A stretch of 23,729 bases of DNA from Planctomycetales bacterium 4484_123 (lineage in GTDB: Bacteria > Planctomycetota > Phycisphaerae > SM23-33), in the NCBI GenBank assembly GCA_002049885.1, contig MVCS01000002.1, positions 1 to 23,729 on the forward strand, given 5' to 3'. The notes under the pieces are model-generated. The model saw nothing but the letters and a program-made list of their open reading frames with translations, was not told the origin of the DNA and made no database searches. A program made the translations under genes and the position numbers. Positions 15,424 through 22,991 of the stretch are shown here, in pieces (within the stretch, counting starts at the first letter, position 1; each line of letters begins with the position of its first letter).

Positions 15424-16378
15424 GCCCGTGCTCCACGGTCTGGTTGTCCTCGACCACCGCGTCGGTCAGGTGCACCATGGGCCCGATGATGCAGCCGGTG
15501 CCGATCCGGCAGCGCCCGTCCAGCACCGTCATGGGGCGGATGACCGTGTCCGGCCCGATGCTGGTGCGCGGGTCGATCCAGGTGCTGCCCGCGTCCTCGA
15601 TGGTCACGCCCGCGAGCATGTGGCGCCGCTGGATCCGGCGCTGCATCAACCGGCTTACCTCCGCCAGTTGCAGCCGGTCGTTGATGCTGAGCACGTCCTC
15701 GGGGGGCACGGCCGGCACCGCCGCCAGGGCGTAGCCTCGGCTGCGGAGCATGCCCAGGGTGTCGGTGAGATAGTATTCGCCCTTGGCGTTGTCGTTCTTC
15801 AGATCGTCGATGACCTCCAGCAGCTTGGCCGTGTCGAAGCAGTACAGCGAGACGTTCACTTCCTTGATGGCGTGCTGTTGTTCGCTGGCGTCGAGGTATT
15901 CCACCACGCCAATGAGCTCGCCTGTCTCGTCGCGGAGCACCCGGCCAAAGGAGCCCGGGTTGTCCATGATGCAGGTCGCCAGCGTGCAGGCCGACCTGCG
16001 CCGCCGGTGCACCGCCAGCAGTTGCCGCAGGGTCTCGGCCTGAACCAGCGGGCCGTCCCCGGCAAGCACCAGCAGCTCTCCGTCTCGTCCGGCCAGCTGG
16101 GGCTTGCACACCTGCACTGCGTGTCCCGTGCCCAATTGCTGAGGTTGCTGCACCCACGTGATGTCCCGGGCGTCGGCGTAGGCGGCCTTGATCCGCTCGG
16201 CCCCGAAGCCGACCACGCAGATCAGCTCCCCGCAGCCGACCTCCCGGCAGGCGTCGAAGACATAGGTGAGCATGGGCTGATTGCACACCAGGTGCAGCAC
16301 CTTGGGGATGGCGGTCTTCATCCGCGTGCCCCTGCCCGCAGCCAGGATGACGGCGGTCGTGTCCATCGAAACTCTCAT
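15413..16378 (-). CDS. glmU: GlmU-type UDP-GlcNAc pyrophosphorylase lacking the acetyltransferase half
   Basis: This protein should make UDP-GlcNAc from GlcNAc-1-phosphate and UTP, feeding peptidoglycan and lipid A. The nucleotidyltransferase domain (about 1-232) has LAAGRGTRM at 12-20, PKVLH at 25-29, QPQQLGTGHAV at 78-88 and the metal-binding Asp in LAGDGPLV (D108). SINDRLQLAE and HMLAGVTIEDAGSTWID mark the usual junction to the beta-helix. The helix stops after only a few hexapeptide turns, at residue 321, against about 456 in full GlmU, so the acetyltransferase active site is absent. The end looks natural, since it overlaps prs. A separate GlcN-1-phosphate acetyltransferase would be needed. 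The first ATG (16378) is used here; a second ATG four codons on is equally possible. Confidence 0.9.
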   Translation of the reverse strand: MRVSMDTTAVILAAGRGTRMKTAIPKVLHLVCNQPMLTYVFDACREVGCGELICVVGFGAERIKAAYADARDITWVQQPQQLGTGHAVQVCKPQLAGRDGELLVLAGDGPLVQAETLRQLLAVHRRRRSACTLATCIMDNPGSFGRVLRDETGELIGVVEYLDASEQQHAIKEVNVSLYCFDTAKLLEVIDDLKNDNAKGEYYLTDTLGMLRSRGYALAAVPAVPPEDVLSINDRLQLAEVSRLMQRRIQRRHMLAGVTIEDAGSTWIDPRTSIGPDTVIRPMTVLDGRCRIGTGCIIGPMVHLTDAVVEDNQTVEHGHER

Positions 16379-16502
16379 TCGCTGCCGCTGGGCCCGGCGG
16401 CCCGGAGGCTATGCGCCCATCTGGGCCTTTCCCGGGCCCCGGTTCGGCCAAGGGCTGCTGCCTGCACTTTGTTCTCCGGTGTCTCTTGGCTGGGAGCCGA
16501 AT

Positions 16503-16574
16503 CTACCCGGCCAGGACTCGAACCTGGAATACGAGGACCAAAACCTCGTGTGTTACCGATTACACCACCGGGTA
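16503..16574 (-). tRNA. tRNA-Gln (anticodon TTG)
   Basis: The minus strand folds into a full cloverleaf of 72 bases. The acceptor stem TACCCGG/CCGGGTA is a perfect 7 pairs with discriminator G. The D stem is GTGT/ACAC with an 8-base loop. The anticodon stem CGAGG/CCTCG has loop TTTTGGT, so the anticodon is TTG. The T stem CCAGG/CCTGG has loop TTCGAGT. The variable loop is 4 bases. CCA is not encoded (GAT follows). It lies 125 bases upstream of glmU on the same strand. Confidence 0.96.
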
Positions 16575-17073
16575 AGGTTGCACCTCCGGGCCGGGACCGT
16601 TCGCCGCGCCGCGGCCTTTGCGCCGGCAGCCCCGATGGCTCTTGATGCCTGGCGTATTTCTTCATCACGAGGTCCGCGAGCTCAGCCGGGGAACACACCC
16701 CTGCCGGGGGGCTGGCAGCAGCCGTGACAAGACAGCGGCGCTGGCCCGGCCTGAGGCCCGGACGAGCGGCCGCCAACGGCTCGCCCGTTCCCGCCAAGCC
16801 CCTGGCCCGGCGGGGCGCCCCTTGCAGCCGGCGCTTGGTATCGCACCCACAAAATCTATCGGTCGGGCCGGCGGCTGTCAATCGGGAAAAGCGCTTCGCC
16901 GGCACGGGGAATAGTCTGCCGGTTCCGTCGGTGGCTTGATCGGACCTGGCCGCTTTCAGTCGGGACAAATCGCAGTGGCTCTGGCGGGGGCGGGGCTGGT
17001 ACGATTTCCAGGTTGTCTCGAGGCGCTCGGCGGGGCCTGAGAGGCGCCCCCTGTGGAGTAAGGAGGGAATCAC
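16575..17073. other. divergent intergenic region between tRNA-Gln and the transglutaminase-like gene
   Basis: These 499 bases lie between divergently read genes. Besides a strong minus-strand promoter (16853-16881) and the plus-strand ribosome binding site AGGAGG (17061-17066), I see no coding sequence with family features. The 270 or so bases between that promoter and the tRNA can form several GC-rich hairpins on the minus strand. One example is GGGCGAGC with GCTCGTCC, around 16755-16782. They could be a leader or a small RNA. I recognise no SRP RNA, RNase P RNA or tmRNA signature. Confidence 0.5.
16853..16881 (-). promoter_or_regulatory. near-consensus sigma-70 promoter upstream of tRNA-Gln
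   Basis: On the minus strand a perfect -35 TTGACA (16876-16881) is followed after exactly 17 bases by TAGATT (16853-16858), 4 of 6 to the -10 consensus. Transcription would start near 16846 and run towards tRNA-Gln and glmU, giving a leader of roughly 270 bases before the tRNA. It is the best promoter match I found in the window. Confidence 0.6.
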
Positions 17074-18702
17074 ATGCGATGGTCGTTGGAGTTGCTCTCG
17101 CCGGCCCTGGTGGTCGGCGAGGGGAGCGAACTGCTGCTGGGTCCGGACGAAGCAGGTCGCTCGGCCAGGCTGAAGCTGTCCTTGGCGGATGGTCGCCTGG
17201 TCTTCGACGTGGAGGCCCAGGGCCTGGCCGAGGCGGCCCCCGGCCTGGCTCACCCGGAATGGTACAACCGCGCTCACCTGGCCCTGTTTCTCAATCCCGG
17301 CCACGACCATGCCACCCGCTGGCTGTACGGCGTGGATGACACCGGGGCCGTCACGGCGACCGCCGATTGGGCTGCACCCGGCGAGGTGCCGGGGGAGGTC
17401 CGCACCGCCAGGCTGGCCGGCCCGCCGGCTGCCGAGGGCAGCTTCGAGGAGCTCGGCTCGGGCCGGTTTCGCATCGTGCTGCGTGTCCCGGCCGATGCCG
17501 TCTGGCCCGGCGGGGCTGCGGCGGCCGGGCTGGCGGTAAAGGTGGGGTTTCACGAGGAGCTCATCGTGCGCCCGCTGCGCTGGCCGGCGGAGATCGACTG
17601 GGCCGGCGATACGCCACTTTGCTTTGGCGACCTCTACCGCAGCGGGCCGCCGTTGCGCGTGGACCGGCTGGAGCTGCCCGAGCCGGCCTGGGCTGTGCCC
17701 TGTCCGCTGAGCTTGCGGGCGGTGGTTGGGCCGGGGGGACCCGCCTCGGGTCGGGTCCGCATCGAGACGATCCTGCCCGGCGAGGGCCAGCAGGGCCAGT
17801 GCGAGCTGCCCTGGACCGCCGACCAGGAGGGCAACGTGGCCTTGACCGCTGAGGTGAGCTTTCCCCATCGGGGCAAGTGGGCCTCCGATGCCCGCGAGGT
17901 GGCCCGCTTGGCGGTGACCTTCACCGATGACGCCGGCCGGCCCGTCTGGCAGGCGGAATACCCCTTCGGCTTCGACTGCGGCATCATCGTTCGCGAGCGC
18001 TTCGGGCCCATCGACGGCGAGCAGCCTCCCCGCCCGGAGCCGGCGGACCCTGACTTCGTGGAGAAGTTCCGCCGGTACGTGCTGGCCCGGTTGCCCGATT
18101 ATCGCCTCAAGACCACCAGGGACGGTGCGCCCAGTGACTTCTACCTGGCCGATGATGCCGGCCGGGCGAACCTGAACCTCATGGACCCCGACTGGCCTGA
18201 TGCCGTGGCGGCCATGCTGGCGGAGCGCTTCGGCCGGTGGGACGATGCCCTCTGCGCCGCGGCCATGTGGGTCTATCACCCGCTCATCACCCTGCACTCA
18301 TCGAGTTGGTCGGGCATTGCCGGACGCTGCACGGTGCAGGCCGTTCCGCGCCTGGGCGGGTGCTTCTGCGGCGATACCGGTCGGCTGACGGCCATGCTGG
18401 CAGAGCGCGTCGGACGATGCCTGGACGTGCCGCTGCGGGCGTGGTCGCTTGGCCTGCGGGGCCATATAGCCACGCTGGTGGACAGCCCCGCCGGCAGGGT
18501 GGTGCTGGACGGGATGATCGGCCTGTGGTTCCACACGCTGGACAACACCCGACTGGCGACTCTGGAGGAAATGAGGGCCGACCGGCGCATCGTGCAGCGC
18601 ATGTGGTACTGTCCTCGCGCCCACGGCCACGAGTTCTTCTACGGTGTGGACAACCAGATCATCCGCGACTGGAACAAGGCAGCGGTGGACTTCCCGGTTT
18701 GA
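17074..18702 (+). CDS. CBM9-like domain plus transglutaminase-like cysteine-protease-fold protein
   Basis: I do not recognise this 542-residue protein as a named gene. Residues from about 1 to 172 look like a carbohydrate-binding family 9/DOMON-like beta sandwich, with WYNRAHLALFLNPGHDH at 63-79 followed by a YGVDDTGAVTA strand. Residues from about 195 to 305 look like a second beta-rich domain. The C-terminal third carries a transglutaminase-like core: a Cys in GGCFCGDTG (C432, possibly C430), then AERVGRCLDVPLRAW, H464 in LRGHIATLV, and D479 in RVVLDG, in the order Cys-His-Asp. The start is certain: ATG at 17074 with AGGAGG 7 bases upstream. No signal peptide or membrane helix is visible, so a cytoplasmic place is likely unless export is non-classical. 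It is alone on the plus strand, divergent from tRNA-Gln and convergent with rnfD. A role in carbohydrate or peptidoglycan-peptide processing is only a guess. Confidence 0.8.
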   Translation: MRWSLELLSPALVVGEGSELLLGPDEAGRSARLKLSLADGRLVFDVEAQGLAEAAPGLAHPEWYNRAHLALFLNPGHDHATRWLYGVDDTGAVTATADWAAPGEVPGEVRTARLAGPPAAEGSFEELGSGRFRIVLRVPADAVWPGGAAAAGLAVKVGFHEELIVRPLRWPAEIDWAGDTPLCFGDLYRSGPPLRVDRLELPEPAWAVPCPLSLRAVVGPGGPASGRVRIETILPGEGQQGQCELPWTADQEGNVALTAEVSFPHRGKWASDAREVARLAVTFTDDAGRPVWQAEYPFGFDCGIIVRERFGPIDGEQPPRPEPADPDFVEKFRRYVLARLPDYRLKTTRDGAPSDFYLADDAGRANLNLMDPDWPDAVAAMLAERFGRWDDALCAAAMWVYHPLITLHSSSWSGIAGRCTVQAVPRLGGCFCGDTGRLTAMLAERVGRCLDVPLRAWSLGLRGHIATLVDSPAGRVVLDGMIGLWFHTLDNTRLATLEEMRADRRIVQRMWYCPRAHGHEFFYGVDNQIIRDWNKAAVDFPV

Positions 18703-18809
18703 ATGACGCGCCGGGACAGCGGCTGGCGGTTCGGCGGTCCGAAGCGGCAGGCCGCTGGGAAGCGAGGGCGACACCCGCAAGTCCTCTCCGCACCGGACTG
18801 CGCAAGATG

Positions 18810-18838
18810 GGAAGGAGGCCTTCGGAGACGCTCCTTCC
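18810..18838. terminator. hairpin between convergent genes, possible terminator
   Basis: A perfect 8-base inverted repeat, GGAAGGAG (18810-18817) with CTCCTTCC (18831-18838), encloses a 13-base loop containing C-TTCG-G. It lies in the 179-base gap between the convergent transglutaminase-like gene and rnfD. There is no T-run on either side, so factor-independent termination is uncertain. Confidence 0.4.
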
Positions 18839-18849
18839 GGCGCGCCCAG

Positions 18850-18905
18850 TGCTCAATGCCGAATGCCCAATGCCTGGTGCCTCATGCCTGGTGCTTGGTG
18901 TCCGT
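18850..18905. repeat. degenerate 7-base tandem repeat overlapping the rnfD 3' end
   Basis: Eight consecutive heptamers are visible on the plus strand: TGCTCAA, TGCCGAA, TGCCCAA, TGCCTGG, TGCCTCA, TGCCTGG, TGCTTGG and TGTCCGT. The consensus is TGCCnnn. The rnfD stop codon (18882-18884) falls inside the array, so the last codons of rnfD are written in repeat units. Seven is not a multiple of three, so any change in copy number would shift that end of the frame. Confidence 0.7.
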
Positions 18906-20096
18906 CGTTCGTTGCCAGCGGCGTCTGCCGAGGACGCGCGGGCGGACGGCGCTGTCCAGCAGTGGCGTGAGGGTGTTGGCCATCAGCACTGCCGCGTAGG
19001 CGGGGATGGGGAACGCCAGGTACAGCCTCAGCAGGATGGCCCCAGCCCCGCAGATGGCGCCGAAGACCACCTGTGCCGGCAGGGTCACCGGGCGCGAGGT
19101 CATCTCCGTGGCCAGGAAGAACGCAGCCAGCATCAGCTCTCCGCAGGTGAGGTGATAGGCCACATACACGAAGCCCACGTCCAGGCCCTCCGCCGCCACC
19201 GGCAGCCACTGCCAGGCCTGGCCGTCGGCCGAGCGGACGGGTGCCACGGCGACGGTGACCGCCGCGGCCAGGATGATCATCCCCGGCAGGTAGGCGTGGA
19301 CGTAGTTGCGGCAGGCCAGGTACAGGCCGGCGACGATGATGACAATGGTGGAGGTCTCGCCGATGCCCCCGCCGTGGGCCCCGCAGATGAGGTCCCAGGC
19401 CGGGGGCATGTGGCGCAGGACGGTGGCTATGGAATCGGGCGGCTTGGCACCGGGCAGCGACAACTGCCTCAGGAATGCCCTGGGCCTGGGCCGGGCCACC
19501 GCGTCGGCTGGGCTGCGCGCGACCGTGCCGCGCCACCCCCGGTACCGCGCCGAACGGTCCACTCGGGTCACGTCACCCAGCAGGATGCGGTTCTGTGCCA
19601 GCACCGGCCAGGCCGGCCGGTCCAGCAGGGGCCGGGCCAGCAATGGCGGGGCGAACAGGACGGTCGCCGCCAGCCGGCCCACCAGGGCGGGCTGCCACAG
19701 GAAATGTCCCACGCCGCCGAAAAGGGCCTTGCCCACCAGGATGGCGAACACCGCCGCCGCCAGCGGCACGTACCAGGGCACGAAGGGCGGCAGGGTCAGG
19801 GCCAGCAGCAGCCCCGTCAGGGCCGCGTGCGACCGGCCCAGCAGCGCCGGCGTCCGTGTCACCCGGTAGTACAGCGATTCGGTCGCCACGCAGCCCAGGA
19901 CGCTCAGGGCGCATATCACCAGTGCGCGCCAGCCGAAGAACACCACCCCGGCGACGGCGGGCCCGCAGGCCGCCACGAAGATGACGCGGAAGATGTCCCG
20001 GCTGGCCTCCGGTGCCCGCAGGAACGGCCCGAACATCCCGGCCGGGGCAGCGGCGGTTATCTTGGTCTCAGTGTTTCTGTGCGGCGTCTCGTGCAT
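18882..20096 (-). CDS. rnfD: RnfD subunit of the Rnf ion-translocating ferredoxin:NAD+ oxidoreductase
   Basis: The 404-residue integral membrane protein belongs to the RnfD/NqrB family, which carries a covalent FMN. The flavin attachment motif is visible as SIAT at 222-225 (T225 the probable FMN site). FGGVGHFLWQPALVGR at 126-141 and GGGIGETSTIVIIVAGLYLACRNY at 242-265 are family-typical. Hydrophobic segments lie at about 38-75, 90-125, 135-150, 250-295 and 315-385. The ATG at 20096 overlaps rnfC by 29 bases; a second Met at residue 21 is an alternative. The final residues lie within the 7-base repeat array and are poorly constrained. RnfG, E, A and B do not follow: the next gene is convergent. 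Function as part of Rnf is therefore likely only if the rest is encoded elsewhere. Confidence 0.9.
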   Translation of the reverse strand: MHETPHRNTETKITAAAPAGMFGPFLRAPEASRDIFRVIFVAACGPAVAGVVFFGWRALVICALSVLGCVATESLYYRVTRTPALLGRSHAALTGLLLALTLPPFVPWYVPLAAAVFAILVGKALFGGVGHFLWQPALVGRLAATVLFAPPLLARPLLDRPAWPVLAQNRILLGDVTRVDRSARYRGWRGTVARSPADAVARPRPRAFLRQLSLPGAKPPDSIATVLRHMPPAWDLICGAHGGGIGETSTIVIIVAGLYLACRNYVHAYLPGMIILAAAVTVAVAPVRSADGQAWQWLPVAAEGLDVGFVYVAYHLTCGELMLAAFFLATEMTSRPVTLPAQVVFGAICGAGAILLRLYLAFPIPAYAAVLMANTLTPLLDSAVRPRVLGRRRWQRTTDTKHQA

Positions 20097-21432
20097 CTCT
20101 CGATCGGCTCTGCCCCTGGCGGATGGCCCTCTTCAGCAGGGCCACGCGTCGGCTCAGTGGCAGCCGCGCCGGGCACAGGTAGCTGCAGATTCCGCAGCCC
20201 ACGCAGGCCAGGACGCCCCGGCGGGCCGCCTGGGTCGGGCGATTCAGTTCGAAGTCGTCGTTCAGCGCCGCGACGTTCAACCGGGCCGGGCAGTTCTCGC
20301 TGCACCAGCCGCAGCGGATGCATTGCGTCGGAGGCCCGGCCTGCTGGGGGTGCAGGCCCAGCACGGCGTTGCCTCCCGGCCCCGTCACCGCCCCCGCGGT
20401 GGCGAGCTGGCCGGACATGGCCGGCCCGCAGACGCCCCATGCCTGCGCGTCCAGGCCGGCCAGGGCCAGCAACTCCTCAATCTCGGCCCCGAAGGGCACC
20501 AGGTAGTTGCCGGGCCGGTGGAGCGCCGGCCCGGACAAGGTGACCACCCGCGCCGTGGGCGGCTCCCCGCAGGCCACCCAACGATAGGTCAGCCAACAGG
20601 TCGCCGCATCGGTCACGGCCACGCCGACGTCCATGGCCGTCCCGCCGGGCGGAATCTCCCGCCGGGTGAGCACCTTCACGATCATGGCCTCGGCCCCGAT
20701 GGGATACTTGTGTGGCAGGGCGATGGGTTCGATTCCGTAGAGCCTGGCCGGCCCGACCGCCGCGCGATAGGCGCCGGTGCGGCGGTGGTCCACGGCCAGC
20801 ATGACGTTGCGGGCGCCCACGGCCCGCGCCAGGATGGCCAGCCCGCGGATGACCTCCGAGCCGCGCTCCGCCAGCAGGCGGTGGTCGGCGGTCACGAAGG
20901 GCGTGTTCTCGGTGATGTCCGCTATCAGGGTCTCCACGCTTGCAGCCAGGGCCCGCTCGATCCATCCGCCCAGGGCGCTGACGGGGGGCCGGCACGTGCA
21001 CACGCCGCCCTCGGCGATGCGCAAACGGATCGAGTACTCGTCGGCAGACTGCCAGGTGTAGTGGCAGGAGAGTTCCTCAATGCGCCCGACTGAGTCGAGC
21101 TCAACCAGCTCGATGGCCGGAGAACTCCGCCAAGTGCCTTCCGGCCCGGGCAGGAGACATTCACCGATGCCGGCCACCCTGCCGGCCAGCGGGGCGAAGA
21201 CGTCCACCTGGCGGGCGTCTGAGGCCTGGGCGATGCGCTGGCCGTGGCTGACGGCCTGGCCGGGCTCGACCAGCGGGCGGGCGGGCTCGGCCTCGGTGGG
21301 CGCCAGGGGCACCCGCAGTCGGGTCAACGGGCCGATGGGGACGATCGGGGCGCCCAGCGTGGCGTCCTTGCTGTCCGGCAGGACGATGCCGCCTGCGAAT
21401 GTCCCGAAACGGCGCAGCCGCATGGCCGACAT
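20068..21432 (-). CDS. rnfC: RnfC subunit, NADH-binding iron-sulfur protein of the Rnf complex
   Basis: This 454-residue protein carries the RnfC layout. The N-terminus has FAGGIVLPDSKDAT at 12-25, then a biotin/lipoyl-like strand region (about 40-110). The central flavin/NADH-binding Complex1_51K-like region spans about 150-300, and an SLBB-like region follows (about 300-350). Two four-cysteine [4Fe-4S] motifs close the protein: CIRCGWCSENCP at 371-382 and CVGCGICSYLCP at 410-421. The clusters distinguish it from NqrA, which has none. RnfC takes electrons to or from NADH at the membrane face. It overlaps rnfD and lies 31 bases behind the sulfatase stop. The ATG at 21432 is used; a second ATG three codons later is possible. 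No strong ribosome binding site is seen. Confidence 0.92.
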   Translation of the reverse strand: MSAMRLRRFGTFAGGIVLPDSKDATLGAPIVPIGPLTRLRVPLAPTEAEPARPLVEPGQAVSHGQRIAQASDARQVDVFAPLAGRVAGIGECLLPGPEGTWRSSPAIELVELDSVGRIEELSCHYTWQSADEYSIRLRIAEGGVCTCRPPVSALGGWIERALAASVETLIADITENTPFVTADHRLLAERGSEVIRGLAILARAVGARNVMLAVDHRRTGAYRAAVGPARLYGIEPIALPHKYPIGAEAMIVKVLTRREIPPGGTAMDVGVAVTDAATCWLTYRWVACGEPPTARVVTLSGPALHRPGNYLVPFGAEIEELLALAGLDAQAWGVCGPAMSGQLATAGAVTGPGGNAVLGLHPQQAGPPTQCIRCGWCSENCPARLNVAALNDDFELNRPTQAARRGVLACVGCGICSYLCPARLPLSRRVALLKRAIRQGQSRSRDARDAAQKH

Positions 21433-21463
21433 GATACCCCCGCCGCCGGCGGCGGTCGATTCG

Positions 21464-22951
21464 TCAATACCAGCGCCAGCCCATGCCCTTCACCGGCAGC
21501 TCGCGCAGGGCGGAGCGGTCCAGGGGGCTGCTGCGCAGTTTTTCGCCGTCCAGGATGTCGGTGTCGCCCACTCGGCGGGCCTCGGCGATGAGTCGTTCGC
21601 GCCAGGGCCCCAGCAATCTTTCGGCGTCGGGCCCGGCGGCGAGGTTGACCAGCTCCTGGGGGTCTTCCCGGAGGTCGTAGAGCTCCTCGGTGCAGCCGCG
21701 CTGGGCGTAGCAGTACTTCCAGCGGCCGTCGGTGACCATGGCAGCCTGGTCGGGGTCGTCGCCGCATTGGGAATAGAACAGCTCCCGGCCAGGGGCGTCG
21801 GGTCTGGCCAGCACGCCGGTGAGGTCCATGCCGTGCACTTCCTTGCCCAGCTCGCAGCCGGTCATGGCGGCCAGGGTGGGCAGGATGTCCTGGAGACCGG
21901 CAAGTTGGCTGCGCTCGCCGGGCCTGACGCCGGGGCCGGCGACGATGAGCGGCACGCGGACGGAGCCTTCCAGGAAGTTGCACTTGAAGAAGGTGCCGAA
22001 GTCGCCCAGCAGGTCGCCGTGGTCGGCGGTGTAGATGACGATGGTGTCCTCGGCCACGCCGGCGGCCTGGAGTGCCTCCATCACCCGGCCCACCTGGGCG
22101 TCCTGGTGGGTGACCAGGCCATAGTAATAGGCCTTGATGACCTTCAGGGCGGCGGGGCTGAGGGTGTCGATGGCGTGGCTGTAACGGGTGGCCTCCAGCA
22201 CCGGGTTGCGATCGGCCAGCAGGGCCTCCTCGCCGGCCGGTGCGGGCATGTCACGCGGGTCGTACAGCTTGACGTACTCCTGCGGCGGGTCGTAGGGCGA
22301 GTGGGGCTTGGGGAAGCTGCAGAAGATCAAGAAGGGCTTGTCGGGCCGCTGGGCCAGGTGCTCATTCAGCCTGGCGATGGTGCGGTCGGCCACCCAGTGG
22401 TCCACGTGCAGCTCGGCCGGCAGGGGAGTGGGACAGGGGCGGACGTCGTTGTTGCCCACGCCGTGGCAGCGGCTGAAGCCACCCCAGCCGACCTGCTCCA
22501 GATAGTCGATGTAGTCCTCCAGTCCGCGGTGCTGGTACTGCCGGTCGTGCTGCCAGACGTATCGGCCTGACTCGGTCAAGTCGCAGTGCTGGAAGCCATG
22601 CAGCAGGCGGGGCTGGCCCGGCGGGGCGTAGGGCACGTAGTGCAGCTTGCCGCAGGCGTAGGTCTCGTAGCCGCAGCGGGCGAAGTGCTCGGCCAGCTTG
22701 ACCTGGTCGTCACGGATGCGCCCGGCGTTGCGCTTCACCCCGGTGCAGACGTGCGAGTAGTTGCCCGTGGTCAGCGACGCCCGCGCCGGCACGCAGATGG
22801 GGTTGGGGGTGAAGGCGTTGGCGAACAGCGCCCCGGCGGCGGCCAGGGCGTCCAGGTTGGGCGTCCGGCAGATGCTGTTGCCGTAGCAGCCCAGGGCATC
22901 GGCGCGAAGCTGGTCGGCCATGACGAGCAGAATGTTCGGGCGTTGTGGCAT
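21464..22951 (-). CDS. type I (formylglycine) sulfatase
   Basis: This 495-residue protein is an arylsulfatase/alkaline-phosphatase-fold hydrolase of sulfate esters. The N-terminal metal-site strand is NILLVMADQLRAD at 6-18. The formylglycine motif is C53-V-P-A-R57, followed by ASLTTG. Other active-site elements are GKLH at 101-104, PKPHSPYDPP at 215-224 and TADHGD at 308-313. The C-terminal subdomain contains the typical LYDLREDPQELVNLA. C53 must be oxidised to formylglycine by a maturase; none is in the window. There is no signal peptide, because the catalytic strand starts at residue 6, so it should act in the cytoplasm unless the start lies elsewhere. The substrate, such as a sulfated sugar, cannot be deduced. 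It lies 40 bases after the PpiC gene and directly before rnfC. Confidence 0.92.
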   Translation of the reverse strand: MPQRPNILLVMADQLRADALGCYGNSICRTPNLDALAAAGALFANAFTPNPICVPARASLTTGNYSHVCTGVKRNAGRIRDDQVKLAEHFARCGYETYACGKLHYVPYAPPGQPRLLHGFQHCDLTESGRYVWQHDRQYQHRGLEDYIDYLEQVGWGGFSRCHGVGNNDVRPCPTPLPAELHVDHWVADRTIARLNEHLAQRPDKPFLIFCSFPKPHSPYDPPQEYVKLYDPRDMPAPAGEEALLADRNPVLEATRYSHAIDTLSPAALKVIKAYYYGLVTHQDAQVGRVMEALQAAGVAEDTIVIYTADHGDLLGDFGTFFKCNFLEGSVRVPLIVAGPGVRPGERSQLAGLQDILPTLAAMTGCELGKEVHGMDLTGVLARPDAPGRELFYSQCGDDPDQAAMVTDGRWKYCYAQRGCTEELYDLREDPQELVNLAAGPDAERLLGPWRERLIAEARRVGDTDILDGEKLRSSPLDRSALRELPVKGMGWRWY

Positions 22952-22991
22952 GGTCTGGAACCCTTTCCCCCGGCGGCTCTCCAGGGGCGGC

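Noticed and set aside
16575..16680. A possible small minus-strand protein beginning MKKYARHQEPS
   Set aside because: Its frame runs directly into tRNA-Gln without a stop and no ribosome binding site or conserved feature is visible.
16375..18297. A 640-codon minus-strand open frame across the tRNA and the transglutaminase-like gene
   Set aside because: It runs through tRNA-Gln and antisense to a gene with a consensus ribosome binding site, with no recognisable domain.
18850..18905. The heptad array as a CRISPR or a coding repeat
   Set aside because: Units are 7 bases with no spacers, far shorter than CRISPR repeats, and the period rotates the reading frame.
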